Shown piece after piece: positions 55,702-64,000 of a DNA stretch of 64,000 nucleotides. Each line of letters opens with the position of its first letter. The first letter of the stretch is position 1. A program made the translations under genes and the position numbers. The notes under the pieces were generated by a model. That model searched no databases and was not told the DNA's origin. It saw only the letters and a list, made by a program, of their open reading frames with translations. The DNA is from Clarkia xantiana subsp. parviflora (lineage: Eukaryota > Streptophyta > Magnoliopsida > Myrtales > Onagraceae): the NCBI GenBank assembly GCA_036873135.1, contig JAPTYO010000008.1:34312761-34376760 (forward strand), written 5' to 3'.

Positions 55702-56575
55702 TGATGGATATACGCCCAATTTGAACCCGTTGACTTCCAAACCGTTGTATTTTTATCGTCCCATTAACGTTTGTAAATCGAAACTTCAACCCGAACACTT
55801 CACGAGAACATCAACGGCTGGACGGGGCCGAAGCGCCCGTCCGGCCAAGGAAAACTCACCTAGGTGAGGTTGGGTGGCCACACCCGACCTCCCCTAGGAG
55901 AGATCGGGTCAGCCAACCCGATCTCTCCTAGGGGAGATCGGGTGGACCAACCCGATCTCTCCTAGGAGAGATCGGGTCGGCCAACCCGATCTCTCCTAGG
56001 AGGGATGGGGTTGGCCAACCCCATCCCCCCTAGGGGGGGTTGGGTGCCCTCACCCAACCCCTACCCTTGGGGGTCGGATTTCTCCCCCCCCCCCCCCCCC
56101 CAAGGGCCCCTGCGCCATTTTCGAACATCCACACCCGGTTCACGTCGCCTACCTTCTCCGTATCCTAAGGTCTTAATTGTACACTTAAAGGTTAATTAAT
56201 TGTGTTTAAAGGTTAACGATGTCATTAAGCCACCTTAATGACACCGTTGCCTATAAATACCCCACCTTCACAACTCATTTGATCATCTTGGCAATTTGGA
56301 TTATTTTACTCTGACATCTCTCTAGTTTATCTCTCTAAGAAGAATACTGACTTAGGCATCGGAGAGGGTTCACCAGGCACCACCCCCCCCCCCCCCTCCG
56401 TGTCTGGTACTGCCCCTTCTGCAGGGTAGAAGGAGAGAGGAGGCAAAGGAAGGAAGGAAGGAAGGAAGAAGATAGGCTAAGACAGGGCAACTCAGAAATA
56501 CCGGATCACATACATCCCCAGTAAGGAGCGAGATCAAAACCGACCACCCGTTGACCTAGATCTCATAACCTAACA
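55702..56575 (+). repeat. 3' LTR of element D (874 bp)
   Basis: Same termini as the 5' LTR, but 83 bp longer. It has four instead of two copies of the palindromic ggagatcgggtyggccaacccg unit (55900-56015) and a longer poly-C tract (56083-56100). Few point differences otherwise. Confidence 0.95.
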
Positions 56576-56700
56576 GGAGATAAGGATAAACAGATATGGT
56601 GATAACTGATCTCCCTGAAGAAGTCTCCTTGAAGACTAGAAGTACTGAGTACGCTTCCTATTCACAAGAACGGATAGGGACATCGTGGAATAGGTTACCA
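56576..56700 (-). pseudogene. LINE reverse-transcriptase segment right of element D
   Basis: The minus strand reads TMSLSVLVN then LLQGDQLSPYLFIL, the RT motif usually GLRQGDPLSPYLFIL. It joins directly, across one ggaga, to QILLQELTRAHESGF at 46245 leftward. This proves that element D was inserted between these two parts of the same LINE. One in-frame stop precedes the motif. Confidence 0.8.
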
Positions 56701-56994
56701 CTATTTATAGCTAAATACTCGCACATATGTCTAGCATAAAATATGAAGAAAAAAAACGACTAATATATTATAATTAATTTTTAATATTCCGAAAATATAT
56801 TGTAAATATTCACAATATATTTTGAAATATTTTACAATAAATATATATATATATATATATATACTATCCTATTATAAGTTGGCCTATTTATGGAGACTTC
56901 ACGACTTGCGATATTTTAGACACTTACTCATTTAAGTGTGCCACATGTCAACATGAGTCGCGCGCGGTCTAAAATTAGATGTTTACAATATATT
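56701..56994 (-). repeat. Tat-type LTR fragment (U3 only)
   Basis: On the minus strand it begins TGTAAACATCTAATTTTAGACC and continues like the first 290 bp of the LTR of element A, ending at the TATA-like ctatttatagc (56701-56711). The rest of the LTR is missing at the junction with the LINE. It includes an (AT)n stretch at 56838-56862. Confidence 0.75.
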
Positions 56995-57610
56995 TGTAAA
57001 AAGATATATATCGGTTTAGGTGGAAAAAGAAGCAATTAATGGTGTAATTGAGCCGAATATTTGACTATTTAATTTTTTCTAATAAAATATCATATTAATT
57101 GTCAGTGGTATTTATGATTAGGCATATATATACATAGACAATTAGGTTATATATGTATATATTTGACGTCGTGCTATCTTTATATATCAATTGTATTTAT
57201 ATGAACTAGAGAAGTCCATTCAGGATTTGATTAGGGTTTAACATTTTTCGCATGTGTTTGTGTATGGATTCGTCGTCATCGTTACAAGGAATGTTTAATT
57301 AGAATTCACATTGTTATTTGATAGGATTCATAATTTTTTTTTTCCAACGATAGGATTCATCAATTCGATAATATAAAAATAAATTTTAGAAGAAAACAAT
57401 TCAGATTTTTGTTTAAAAAAAAAAATTGTTCTTATATAGCCTTAATGGTTTAGACCAAAACCAGCATTAAAACGACCAAGACCATTTTAAATGTTCCAAA
57501 TGGTCCTGGTTTGTTCATGGACAAAAAAAAAAACAAGAATCAAATGGTCCTATTCCTCTATGGTACTGGTCGGTCTTATGACCAGGACCGTTTTTGCTCA
57601 CCCCTAATTT
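56995..57610. other. AT-rich sequence ending in a hAT-like terminus
   Basis: No gene seen. Near 57550-57607 the sequence ggtcttatgaccaggaccgtttttgctcacccctaa ends in the inverse of TTAGGGGTGAGCAAAAACGG, a hAT-type terminus. I could not find a convincing left end, so it is a fragment or a strongly diverged element. Confidence 0.4.
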
Positions 57611-58800
57611 ATGGCTCGGGCGTAGTAACGCGCTGAGCACGTGTCTTAAGGTTTGGGTTCAGATTTCTTTTTTCGGTCTGAATATTTTGTCTAAGTTCAT
57701 GGATGATTCATACCAACAGACTTTTTATTCAACATAACATTCAAAACGACGTCAGGTAGCGCTATTAGGTTCAGTTTGAGACCAGCAACCATATCGTCGT
57801 TGCCTTGATCATCCGGGTTTTTATTTGCTAAATCGTCAAATTCAGTCGCGGTTTCGTTTCTCCCACTCGGAGTATCCGAGATTTGTTCGTCTAACTCTTC
57901 TAATTATGTACCAGTGTCGTTCGGATTCATGGCACCTAGCCTCAAAAAAACGTTCTCTAAGGATACAACAACGCGTGATTCGTGTTCTGTAACACTCCCA
58001 CTAACTTAAACGCTTATAAATATGTAGCATTTCGAGGATTCAGAGTATCTTATGAAGGCACCATTCGATCATCTTCTTCTAAATTATCGTAACGAGTCGG
58101 CCCAGAATGCCTCTGTTCTATACAACTGTCAGTGATATGCATATAGGCCCACAGCCCCAAGGACGTAGGTTGGACAAGTCTAGGTTTCCACAGTCGAAAG
58201 TTCATAAGGAGTAGTGTTCACCGGTTTCGAGGGCACACAGTTGAATATGTATTTTGCCATCAACAACAGTAGGTGATTAGAAGTCATGCATGCGACATCA
58301 TAGTCCTAGCGAGCGTGTGTATTTGGTGCTCTACAACACTGTTGTACTGCGGCGTGTAAGGAATTAAAAAAAATGATGTATAATTCTCTTTTCATGGGTG
58401 AGTGCAGTGGAAGTGTCTATTCGAAGGATTTTAAGCTTACAGAGCAACTTATTCTCAAATACTTGAAAGTACTTACTTTCATACATAATCGTCGCATTAT
58501 TTTGGACCAAGTACTCACCCCGGAGTTGCTAACGACCATCTGAGCACTCCTAGATCAAAAGGAAATAAGGAATGAGAAGGACCCGCCTCGTCTTAGGGTT
58601 ATTCCACCACCAGAGATGCTTGAAGTCACCTCATGAAGAAGAGCAATGTGTGGCATATGGACGATGCATGTCCCGAGCGCCTTGATTCTACAACATGTGG
58701 ATACACTTATTTCATCCATCTGAACGATGGGTAGTCAAAACGCATGCTTCAGCTACGTGACCCAGCGTCACACTCTTTCACGCAGGAGCTCACAAATATT
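57611..58800 (-). pseudogene. decayed copia integrase/pol remnant
   Basis: On the minus strand two copia landmarks survive in order: a degenerate PYTPQYNSVVE (58328-58362; family PYTPQQNGVVER) and, further left, LRPWGC followed by AYMHI (58130-58185; family LRPWGCxAYxH, the post-integrase region). Frames are heavily broken and no continuous ORF remains. Confidence 0.45.
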
Positions 58801-58801
58801 C

Positions 58802-59345
58802 TACTCACCCTATATTATATTTAGATTAGTGTTAACAACCTAATCACATTTCCACATGTTGCTTTCAAGTCTCAAGTTTAACTTATTACTAGTAGGTGTC
58901 CCAAGTTTTGTTTTCGTTGTTAATAGGTGTCTAGGTTTCGTATTTGTTACTTTTTGATTTTCCGTTCGCGTTTTCTATTAAATTTTACGGATTTAGGTAT
59001 GAGTTTTTTTTTTTCAATTCATGTATATTTATGTCATTTAAGTTAAATTGACCCTCAAGTTTGCATAAGTTCTTCAATTTCAATATGCACACAATAACTG
59101 ACATAACTTAAAGTTAAGGAGAAATGTCATTTTGCTCATTTTTTTTTTATTTAAATGCCATTGATGGTAAATTTTATGGACCATTTGACCAAAATCCGTC
59201 AAATATATATAACAGAAAAAACGGATGGAAAACAAAAAAGTAACGAAAACGAAACGTGAGACATCTAAAAGTAACATTGTACAAAATTGGAATTGTGATT
59301 AGGTTATTAGCACTAATCTAATCTAAATATAAAATATGGTGAGTA
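58802..59345. mobile_element. long-TIR MITE (544 bp)
   Basis: The left arm (tactcaccctatattatatttagattag...cctaatcac, then aggtgtctaggtttcgtatttgttac) is the diverged inverse of the right arm (gtaacgaaaacgaaacgtgagacatct...gtgattaggttattagcactaatc, then aaaatatggtgagta). Arms extend at least 150 bp, leaving a short AT-rich loop. No coding capacity. Target duplication unclear. Confidence 0.75.
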
Positions 59346-59695
59346 TAATTAAAAATTATAGATTATTTTTCCTATACAGTAGTTTCCTAATATTTGAGTG
59401 TGTGCGTGCTTGGTGTTCATCATCGATCGGTTCCTTTATGATGGTGAATGCAAAACTAGTATGATTGATTAACAAACAGTTGGTACCACTGGTAGGGGGT
59501 AAGCAATCTATTTCTCTTCATAACAAACCATATAATGTAATATAAGAAGCGGAACAATGAATAAAGAGATTGAGGAAACAATTGAAGAAACTAAGGTCAA
59601 TGCCAATCAATCAAAGAAGGCATCATTATTGATTGATTCATTAATATATATGAAATCTGCAGATTTGCATCAAGTTGAAGGAAGGACCGGCTTAG
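59346..59695. other. spacer left of element E
   Basis: AT-rich, no gene recognised. It may include the outer part of the 3' LTR of element E, whose left boundary I cannot fix. Confidence 0.4.
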
Positions 59696-59959
59696 TGTAG
59701 ACATGGACGCGAATGGCGAGGAGGAAGATGCAGATTAGAGTGAAGTAGATAAGTGTGTGAAGCTGATGCGATCAAAAGAAGAAATGCATCGAAATGCACA
59801 AATTCATTCAAGAAATCAGACTGATCTCCATTACAAGTATTCCCGCCTTTTATATGCTGGAAGTTAGTTATAACAACCTAACTTCTCCTTATTTGCTAAT
59901 AAGTCCCTAAACTTCCCTAAATAGAAAGATAGGTCCTAAACAACATTTATTCTGCATCA
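59696..59959 (-). repeat. 3' LTR of element E (left boundary uncertain)
   Basis: On the minus strand the sequence after the purine tract starts TGATGCAGAATAAATG. It has TATA-like catataaaagg (about 59852-59862) and ends provisionally at CTACA (59696). The purine-rich ttaaggggagggtatt (59960-59976) next to it is the polypurine tract. No second LTR is in the window to confirm the end. Confidence 0.55.
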
Positions 59960-59986
59960 AATACCCTCCCCTTAAGCAGCTTGTCC

Positions 59987-61636
59987 TCAAGTTGCGAAGT
60001 CAGGGAAGCGAGCATGGAATTCATCCAAATATTCCCACGAAGCTTCACTAACTGGCAAACCTTCCCATTGAATCAACACCTTGGTGGCAGCTCTCCGACC
60101 ACGCCTTGCCAATTTCCTTTCCAGAATTGCTCTTGGACTACAATGAAATCTCGCATCACCATTAAACATCTGAGGCAATGGTACTGTTGTATAATTGACA
60201 CCACGAGCTTCATTAAGCAATGACACATGAAATGTAGGGTGAATCTGAGCCTCACTGGGTAGATCCAATCGATATGCAACTTCACCAAACCTTTCCAATA
60301 TCAGAAAAGGCCCATAGCACTTAGGAGACAACTTGGTGTGTGCTTGAGCTCCCCTCATAGTTAGTTGTCTGTACGGCTGCAGCTTTAGGTACACCCAATC
60401 TCCCACCTTAAAGCTCCTTTCAGTTCTATGTTGATCAGCTTGCTGTTTCATCCTATTTTGAGCCCTTAACAAATGGTGCTTCAGTAATTGGATAGTTGTC
60501 TCCCTTGTGATCATTAGCTCATCCACAGATTCCACCTTGGTGTCCCCACCAATGTAAGGAACATGCATAGGAGGTGGAGTCCCATATAAAGCTTGGAAGG
60601 GTGTCATGCCAATTGATGAATGGAAATTGGTGCTATACCACCACTCAACTAAAGAGAGCCAAGAAGACCAGGTAGTGGGTCTCTCAAAACACATACACCT
60701 CAAGTACCCTTCCAGACACCTATTGACCACTTCAGTTTGGCCATCAGTTTGAGGGTGGTATGCAGAAGACATATGCAAGGAAACACCCTGAAGACGAAAG
60801 AATTCCTTCCAAAAGGAGCTCAGAAATATAGCATCTCTGTCTGATACGATAGTAGAAGGGCACCCATGTAGTTTGAACACTGAGTCTACAAAAACCTGAG
60901 CTACTTGGGCTGCAGTGAAGGGATGGCTAAGGGAAATGAAGTGAGCATACTTTGTTAATCTGTCAACAACCACGAGAATGGTGTCCTTGCCCTTGGATTT
61001 GGGTAACCCTCCAATGAAATCCATAGAAATGTCTGTGAAAAGAGCATGAGGAATGGGAAGTGGATTTATTAACCCCGGGGATGCAACAGACTCGTACTTA
61101 TTCCTCTGGCACACATGACACTCCCTGAAAAACTGCCTGACATTCTTTGCTTGACCCTTCCAATAGCAAAGCTCCTTAAGCCTCTGTAATGAGCTATGCA
61201 CTCCTGAATGACCTCCCATTGCAGAAGCATGGAAAATTCCCATCAACTCTTGTCTCAACACTGCATCATTTCCCACAACCAATTTCCCTTTCCTTCTGAG
61301 CAGAGTGCCATCCCAAGTAAAGTTCTGGGATGCAGTTCCTTCAATCAACTGAGCAATCAAATGCATCAAGTCAGTATCAGCTTCCCAACTAGCCTTGATC
61401 TTAGCCATTAGGGTTGGTTCCACTGAAGACACAACGAGAGTCAATATTTCAGAACCTTGCACTCTAGAGAGTGCATCAGCAGCTACATTATCCCTTCCTT
61501 TCTTGTACACAATCTCATAATCATACCCCATTAGTTTTGAAAGCCACGTGTGCTGCAATGGAGTGGTTATCTTCTGTTCCATCAAATGTTTGAGACTCTT
61601 CTGGTCAGTCTTAATAATAAAATGGCTCACTATCAA
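59987..61636 (-). CDS. RNase H C-terminus, integrase and chromodomain-like tail (element E)
   Basis: The 549-aa segment begins with the end of RNase H (FIIKTDQKSLKHLMEQ, DALSR). The integrase H2C2 zinc finger follows (HSGVHSSLQRLKELCYWKG...CHVCQRNK). The catalytic core has SMDFIGGLPKS, IVSDRDAIF and SAYHPQTDGQTEVVNR. The C-terminal GPY-like region (KCYGPFLILERFGEVAYRLDLP) and the tail VLIQWEGLPVSEASWEYLDEF form a chromodomain-like end that in chromoviruses directs integration to heterochromatin. The first Met is internal. The frame upstream was lost by a one-base deletion near 61640. Confidence 0.92.
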   Translation of the reverse strand: MIVSHFIIKTDQKSLKHLMEQKITTPLQHTWLSKLMGYDYEIVYKKGRDNVAADALSRVQGSEILTLVVSSVEPTLMAKIKASWEADTDLMHLIAQLIEGTASQNFTWDGTLLRRKGKLVVGNDAVLRQELMGIFHASAMGGHSGVHSSLQRLKELCYWKGQAKNVRQFFRECHVCQRNKYESVASPGLINPLPIPHALFTDISMDFIGGLPKSKGKDTILVVVDRLTKYAHFISLSHPFTAAQVAQVFVDSVFKLHGCPSTIVSDRDAIFLSSFWKEFFRLQGVSLHMSSAYHPQTDGQTEVVNRCLEGYLRCMCFERPTTWSSWLSLVEWWYSTNFHSSIGMTPFQALYGTPPPMHVPYIGGDTKVESVDELMITRETTIQLLKHHLLRAQNRMKQQADQHRTERSFKVGDWVYLKLQPYRQLTMRGAQAHTKLSPKCYGPFLILERFGEVAYRLDLPSEAQIHPTFHVSLLNEARGVNYTTVPLPQMFNGDARFHCSPRAILERKLARRGRRAATKVLIQWEGLPVSEASWEYLDEFHARFPDFAT

Positions 61637-61851
61637 GTAGTAATGCCATGTTTCACTGCAAAGATGATAGCTAGCAATTCTTTCTCATAAACTGATAATG
61701 CTTGTTGTCTTGGAGAAAGTGCCTTACTGATATAGGCTATGGGATGATGGTCTTGCATTAACACAACTCCTATACCTTTTGAGGAAGCATCAGTCTCTAC
61801 AACAAATGTCTTGGAGAAGTCTGGCAAAGCTAAGATAGGTGCAGCAATCAA
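61633..61851 (-). CDS. RNase H N-terminal part (element E)
   Basis: The 72-aa segment APILALPDFSKTFVVETDAS, GIGVVLMQ and AYISKALSPRQQALSVYEKE is the start of the gypsy RNase H domain, with its first catalytic Asp in ETDAS and Glu in YEKE. It lies between two frameshifts, so neither its Met nor its stop is native. Confidence 0.88.
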   Translation of the reverse strand: MIAAPILALPDFSKTFVVETDASSKGIGVVLMQDHHPIAYISKALSPRQQALSVYEKELLAIIFAVKHGITT

Positions 61852-61888
61852 AGCATCTCTCAGAACTTCAAAGGTAACTTGGGCAAGC

Positions 61889-63640
61889 TCAGACCATTTG
61901 AATATCCTTCTTCAACAGCTCAGTTACGGGTTTAGCCATTCCTCCATAACCACGAATGAATCTTCTATAATAACCCGTAAGGCCTAGGAACCCTCTCAAC
62001 TCCTTCACATTTTTGGGTGTAGGCCAAGCCTTGATTGCCTCAATCTTAGCAGGATCAGTGGCCACTCCAGCTCCCGAAATTACATGACCTAAGTATTCCA
62101 CAGCTTCTCCTCCAAAAGCACACTTCGAAAGCTTGGCAAATAGCCCATTCTTCCTCAATAAGGAGAGTACTTCCTGCAAGTGCAAGCAGTGATCTTCCAT
62201 ATTCTTGCTAAAAACCAGTATATCGTCAAAGAATACTAGCACACATTTGCGCAGAAGAGGTTGAAAGATTGAGTTCATCAGAGCTTGAAAGGTTGATGGA
62301 GCATTGGTTATCCCAAATAGCATCACCACAAACTCGTAGTGACCTTGATGGGTCCTGAATGCAGTTTTAAAAATATCACCAGACCACATCCTTATTTGAT
62401 GGTACCCTGATCTAAGGTCAATCTTAGAAAACAATGTGGCTCCATGTAGTTCATCCAGCAACTCATCAACTAAAGGAATTGGAAACTTATTCTTTATAGT
62501 CGCATCATTGAGCCTCCTATAGTCAATACACATCCTCCATGTACCATCCTTCTTCTTGACTAATACCACTGGAGAGGCAAATGGGCTTTTACTGCTTCTT
62601 ATTACTCCAGAGTCAAGTAGCTCCTTAGTCATCTTCTCAATGATGTCCTTCTGAATAGCTGGGTATCTGTAAGCCTTCTGATTGATAGCAGAAACTCCCT
62701 CATTCAATATAATTTGGTGGTCATGCTCTCTGGGAGGAGGTAAAGATGAAGGCATCTGGAAAATATCATCATACTGAGCTAGTAGATCAGAGAGCTTGGA
62801 GTCTTGAACACACCCCATTACAGAGGAGGAGTAGGCCTGATCAGTTCCATTACTGACCAAATGAATGCTACATAATTGAGCTACAGCAATTTGGCTAGGT
62901 TTCCGTAATAATGCAGACATCTTCTCTGCTGAACACAGAGTGAGTTCATTTTGCTCAGTGCCCTTCAGCTCTATTTGCTTATCATCAACCTTAAACTGCA
63001 TTGTCAACTTCTTAAAATTCCACAAAATGTCATCAAGAGTCATAAGCCACTGAACTCCTAATACCATGTCATAGTTTTCTAATGGAATAACTAATACATC
63101 AGCTGAAAACCAAGTTCCTTGCATCATCCACTGAAACTTGGGGCACATCCTGGCACAAGGTAATTTACTCCCATTTGCTACACTCACACTCATAGCAGGC
63201 ACATTCACTAAGGAGCATCCTAGCTTACTTATTGAGTTTTCATTAATGAAATTATGAGTGGATCCAGAGTCTAGCAGAATTTGGAGCTTGCGAGTTCCCA
63301 TACTCCCTATTATCTTCATAGTGGAGAAAGAATGCACACCAGTTAAGGCATGTACAGACAGCTGAGGCTCATCCCCTGCACCATGCACTATAAACTGAGA
63401 CTCTTCCATTGTGTCAGTGTCAACTACTTCAACTTCACCATCAGTCTCACTCAGCTGCTCCAAATCCATGCTAAAGAACTGTTTCTTTGAGCACTTATGG
63501 CCTGGTGTGTATTTCTCAGTACACCAAAAACATTCTCCACGAGCTCTTTTCGCATCGATTTCCTTGGATCCCAGAGTTCTCCTAGTTGTACCACCACCAC
63601 CGGCTTGTAAGGATTTGACAGGTGAAGGCAGCAACGGCAA
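61889..63640 (-). CDS. zinc knuckle, protease and reverse transcriptase (element E)
   Basis: The 583-aa segment has a CCHC-like knuckle CFWCTEKYTPGHKC near residue 38. The retropepsin-like protease has LQILLDSGSTHNFI near residue 120. The reverse transcriptase includes SPFASPVVLVKKKDGTWRMC, IDYRRLND, FSKIDLRSGYHQIRM, FGITNAPSTFQALMN and the catalytic VLVFFDDILVFSK (Asp-Asp), then LGHVIS and the thumb LRGFLGLTGYYRRFI. Catalytic residues look intact. The end (KKDIQMV) is out of frame with the connection to RNase H. The true start lies upstream in gag. Confidence 0.92.
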   Translation of the reverse strand: MPLLPSPVKSLQAGGGGTTRRTLGSKEIDAKRARGECFWCTEKYTPGHKCSKKQFFSMDLEQLSETDGEVEVVDTDTMEESQFIVHGAGDEPQLSVHALTGVHSFSTMKIIGSMGTRKLQILLDSGSTHNFINENSISKLGCSLVNVPAMSVSVANGSKLPCARMCPKFQWMMQGTWFSADVLVIPLENYDMVLGVQWLMTLDDILWNFKKLTMQFKVDDKQIELKGTEQNELTLCSAEKMSALLRKPSQIAVAQLCSIHLVSNGTDQAYSSSVMGCVQDSKLSDLLAQYDDIFQMPSSLPPPREHDHQIILNEGVSAINQKAYRYPAIQKDIIEKMTKELLDSGVIRSSKSPFASPVVLVKKKDGTWRMCIDYRRLNDATIKNKFPIPLVDELLDELHGATLFSKIDLRSGYHQIRMWSGDIFKTAFRTHQGHYEFVVMLFGITNAPSTFQALMNSIFQPLLRKCVLVFFDDILVFSKNMEDHCLHLQEVLSLLRKNGLFAKLSKCAFGGEAVEYLGHVISGAGVATDPAKIEAIKAWPTPKNVKELRGFLGLTGYYRRFIRGYGGMAKPVTELLKKDIQMV

Positions 63641-63745
63641 CTTACTAGCATTAGAGGGAAAAACTGCCTTAGCTTGAGCTGGAGCAATAGTAGGTTTATA
63701 GTAAGGAACTGATTGTTTGGATTTAGCTAAGGAAGCATTGGTTAT

Positions 63746-64000
63746 CTATTGAGCTCTAGCCAATGAGTAGGCATCTCGGAGTGTCTTAGGTCGAAACATC
63801 TTGAATGGACATCTTATCTCTGTGATCAATCCCCTCAAGAAGATGCCAACTGCATACTCCTCGCATATCGACACTTTATTCAGCAAAGCATCAAAGGATC
63901 TGCAATAATCCTTCAACGAGCCAGTCTGAAATAGAGTGGTTAGCTCCTCCATGGCATCCTCGAAGAACAAATCAGAGAATCGAGCAGTAATTGCACGCAC
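63746..64000 (-). CDS. gag domain C-terminal part (element E, partial)
   Basis: The 84-aa segment RFSDLFFEDAMEELTTLFQT, SLKDYCRSFDALLNKVSI and EEYAVGIFLRGLITEIR is the retrotransposon gag domain of chromoviruses, cut by the right window edge. It ends at a TAG after LARAQ. Reading through the TAG continues in the same frame into the knuckle-protease-RT segment, so this is a point nonsense mutation. Confidence 0.85.
   Translation of the reverse strand: MRAITARFSDLFFEDAMEELTTLFQTGSLKDYCRSFDALLNKVSICEEYAVGIFLRGLITEIRCPFKMFRPKTLRDAYSLARAQ

Larger units (their letters stand above)
46251..56575 (+). mobile_element. Element D: non-autonomous gypsy with gag-PR-gag and antisense gene (TSD GGAGA)
   Basis: LTRs at 46251-47041 and 55702-56575. 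Perfect target duplication ggaga at 46246-46250 and 56576-56580. Order on the plus strand: LTR, primer site, gag N-terminus, gag core, zinc knuckle, protease, second gag-like domain and knuckle, tandem array (50600-51290), antisense five-exon gene (minus, 51662-54057), GC-rich block, polypurine tract, LTR. There is no RT, RNase H or integrase, so it depends on another element. The LTRs differ at only about five positions apart from repeat length, so D is younger than C. Confidence 0.96.
59696..64000 (-). mobile_element. Element E: chromovirus-type Ty3/gypsy element, partial and inactive
   Basis: Minus strand, right to left: gag (from beyond the window), zinc-knuckle-like linker, protease, reverse transcriptase, RNase H, integrase, chromodomain-like tail, purine tract, LTR. 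This is the complete pol order of chromoviruses. An in-frame stop between gag and the linker (63746) and one-base frameshifts near 61880 and 61640 inactivate it. Confidence 0.88.

Overview
The window is plant nuclear DNA, almost certainly from a eudicot. It holds one intact host gene, a five-exon LAZY1 gene whose protein resembles dicot LAZY1 proteins, surrounded by dense, nested transposable elements. I see no bacterial features, no rRNA genes and no convincing tRNA genes.

Left block (1-14820) is a stack of elements inserted into one another. From youngest to oldest: a minus-strand Ty1/copia element (1-~3487) sits in a non-coding Tat/Ogre-type gypsy derivative A (3488-10322, minus). A's LTR cuts the protease reading frame of gypsy fragment B (10323-11874, minus). 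B's LTR cuts a copia-like LTR (11875-12411). That LTR lies in the 3' end of a plus-strand Tat element (12412-14236), which in turn abuts a 5'-truncated LINE RNase H fragment (14237-14820).

Central block (14821-33007): LAZY1 is at 18507-21084 (plus). A 581-bp hAT-like MITE lies upstream. An 11.3-kb Mutator-like element (MULE, 21691-32998, perfect 9-bp target duplication GAGTTCAAT) begins 606 bp after the LAZY1 stop. The MULE carries a frameshifted transposase (minus), a decayed plant-mobile-domain gene (plus, tail-to-tail with the transposase) and a 13-copy ~335-bp satellite array with a three-monomer higher-order period.

Right block (33338-57000): an old minus-strand LINE was interrupted by two members of one non-autonomous Ty3/gypsy family in opposite orientations. 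These are C (35750-45206, minus, TSD ATGTG) and D (46251-56575, plus, TSD GGAGA). Reading through both target sites restores the order of LINE reverse-transcriptase motifs. Both members share an unusual layout: LTR, PBS, gag, protease, a second gag-like domain with a second zinc knuckle, a tandem-repeat block, an antisense five-exon gene related to the 'putative gypsy type transposon' family, and LTR. Neither has reverse transcriptase, RNase H or integrase. In D the antisense gene is open over 680 codons with consistent splice phases. In C it is broken.

Right end (57000-64000): decayed copia integrase sequence, a 544-bp long-TIR MITE, and a minus-strand chromovirus-type gypsy element (E) with gag, protease, RT, RNase H, integrase and a chromodomain-like tail, inactivated by two frameshifts and a stop.

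The most interesting system is the C/D family: a non-autonomous retroelement with a duplicated gag module and a spliced antisense passenger gene. The MULE beside LAZY1 also carries an antisense passenger gene.
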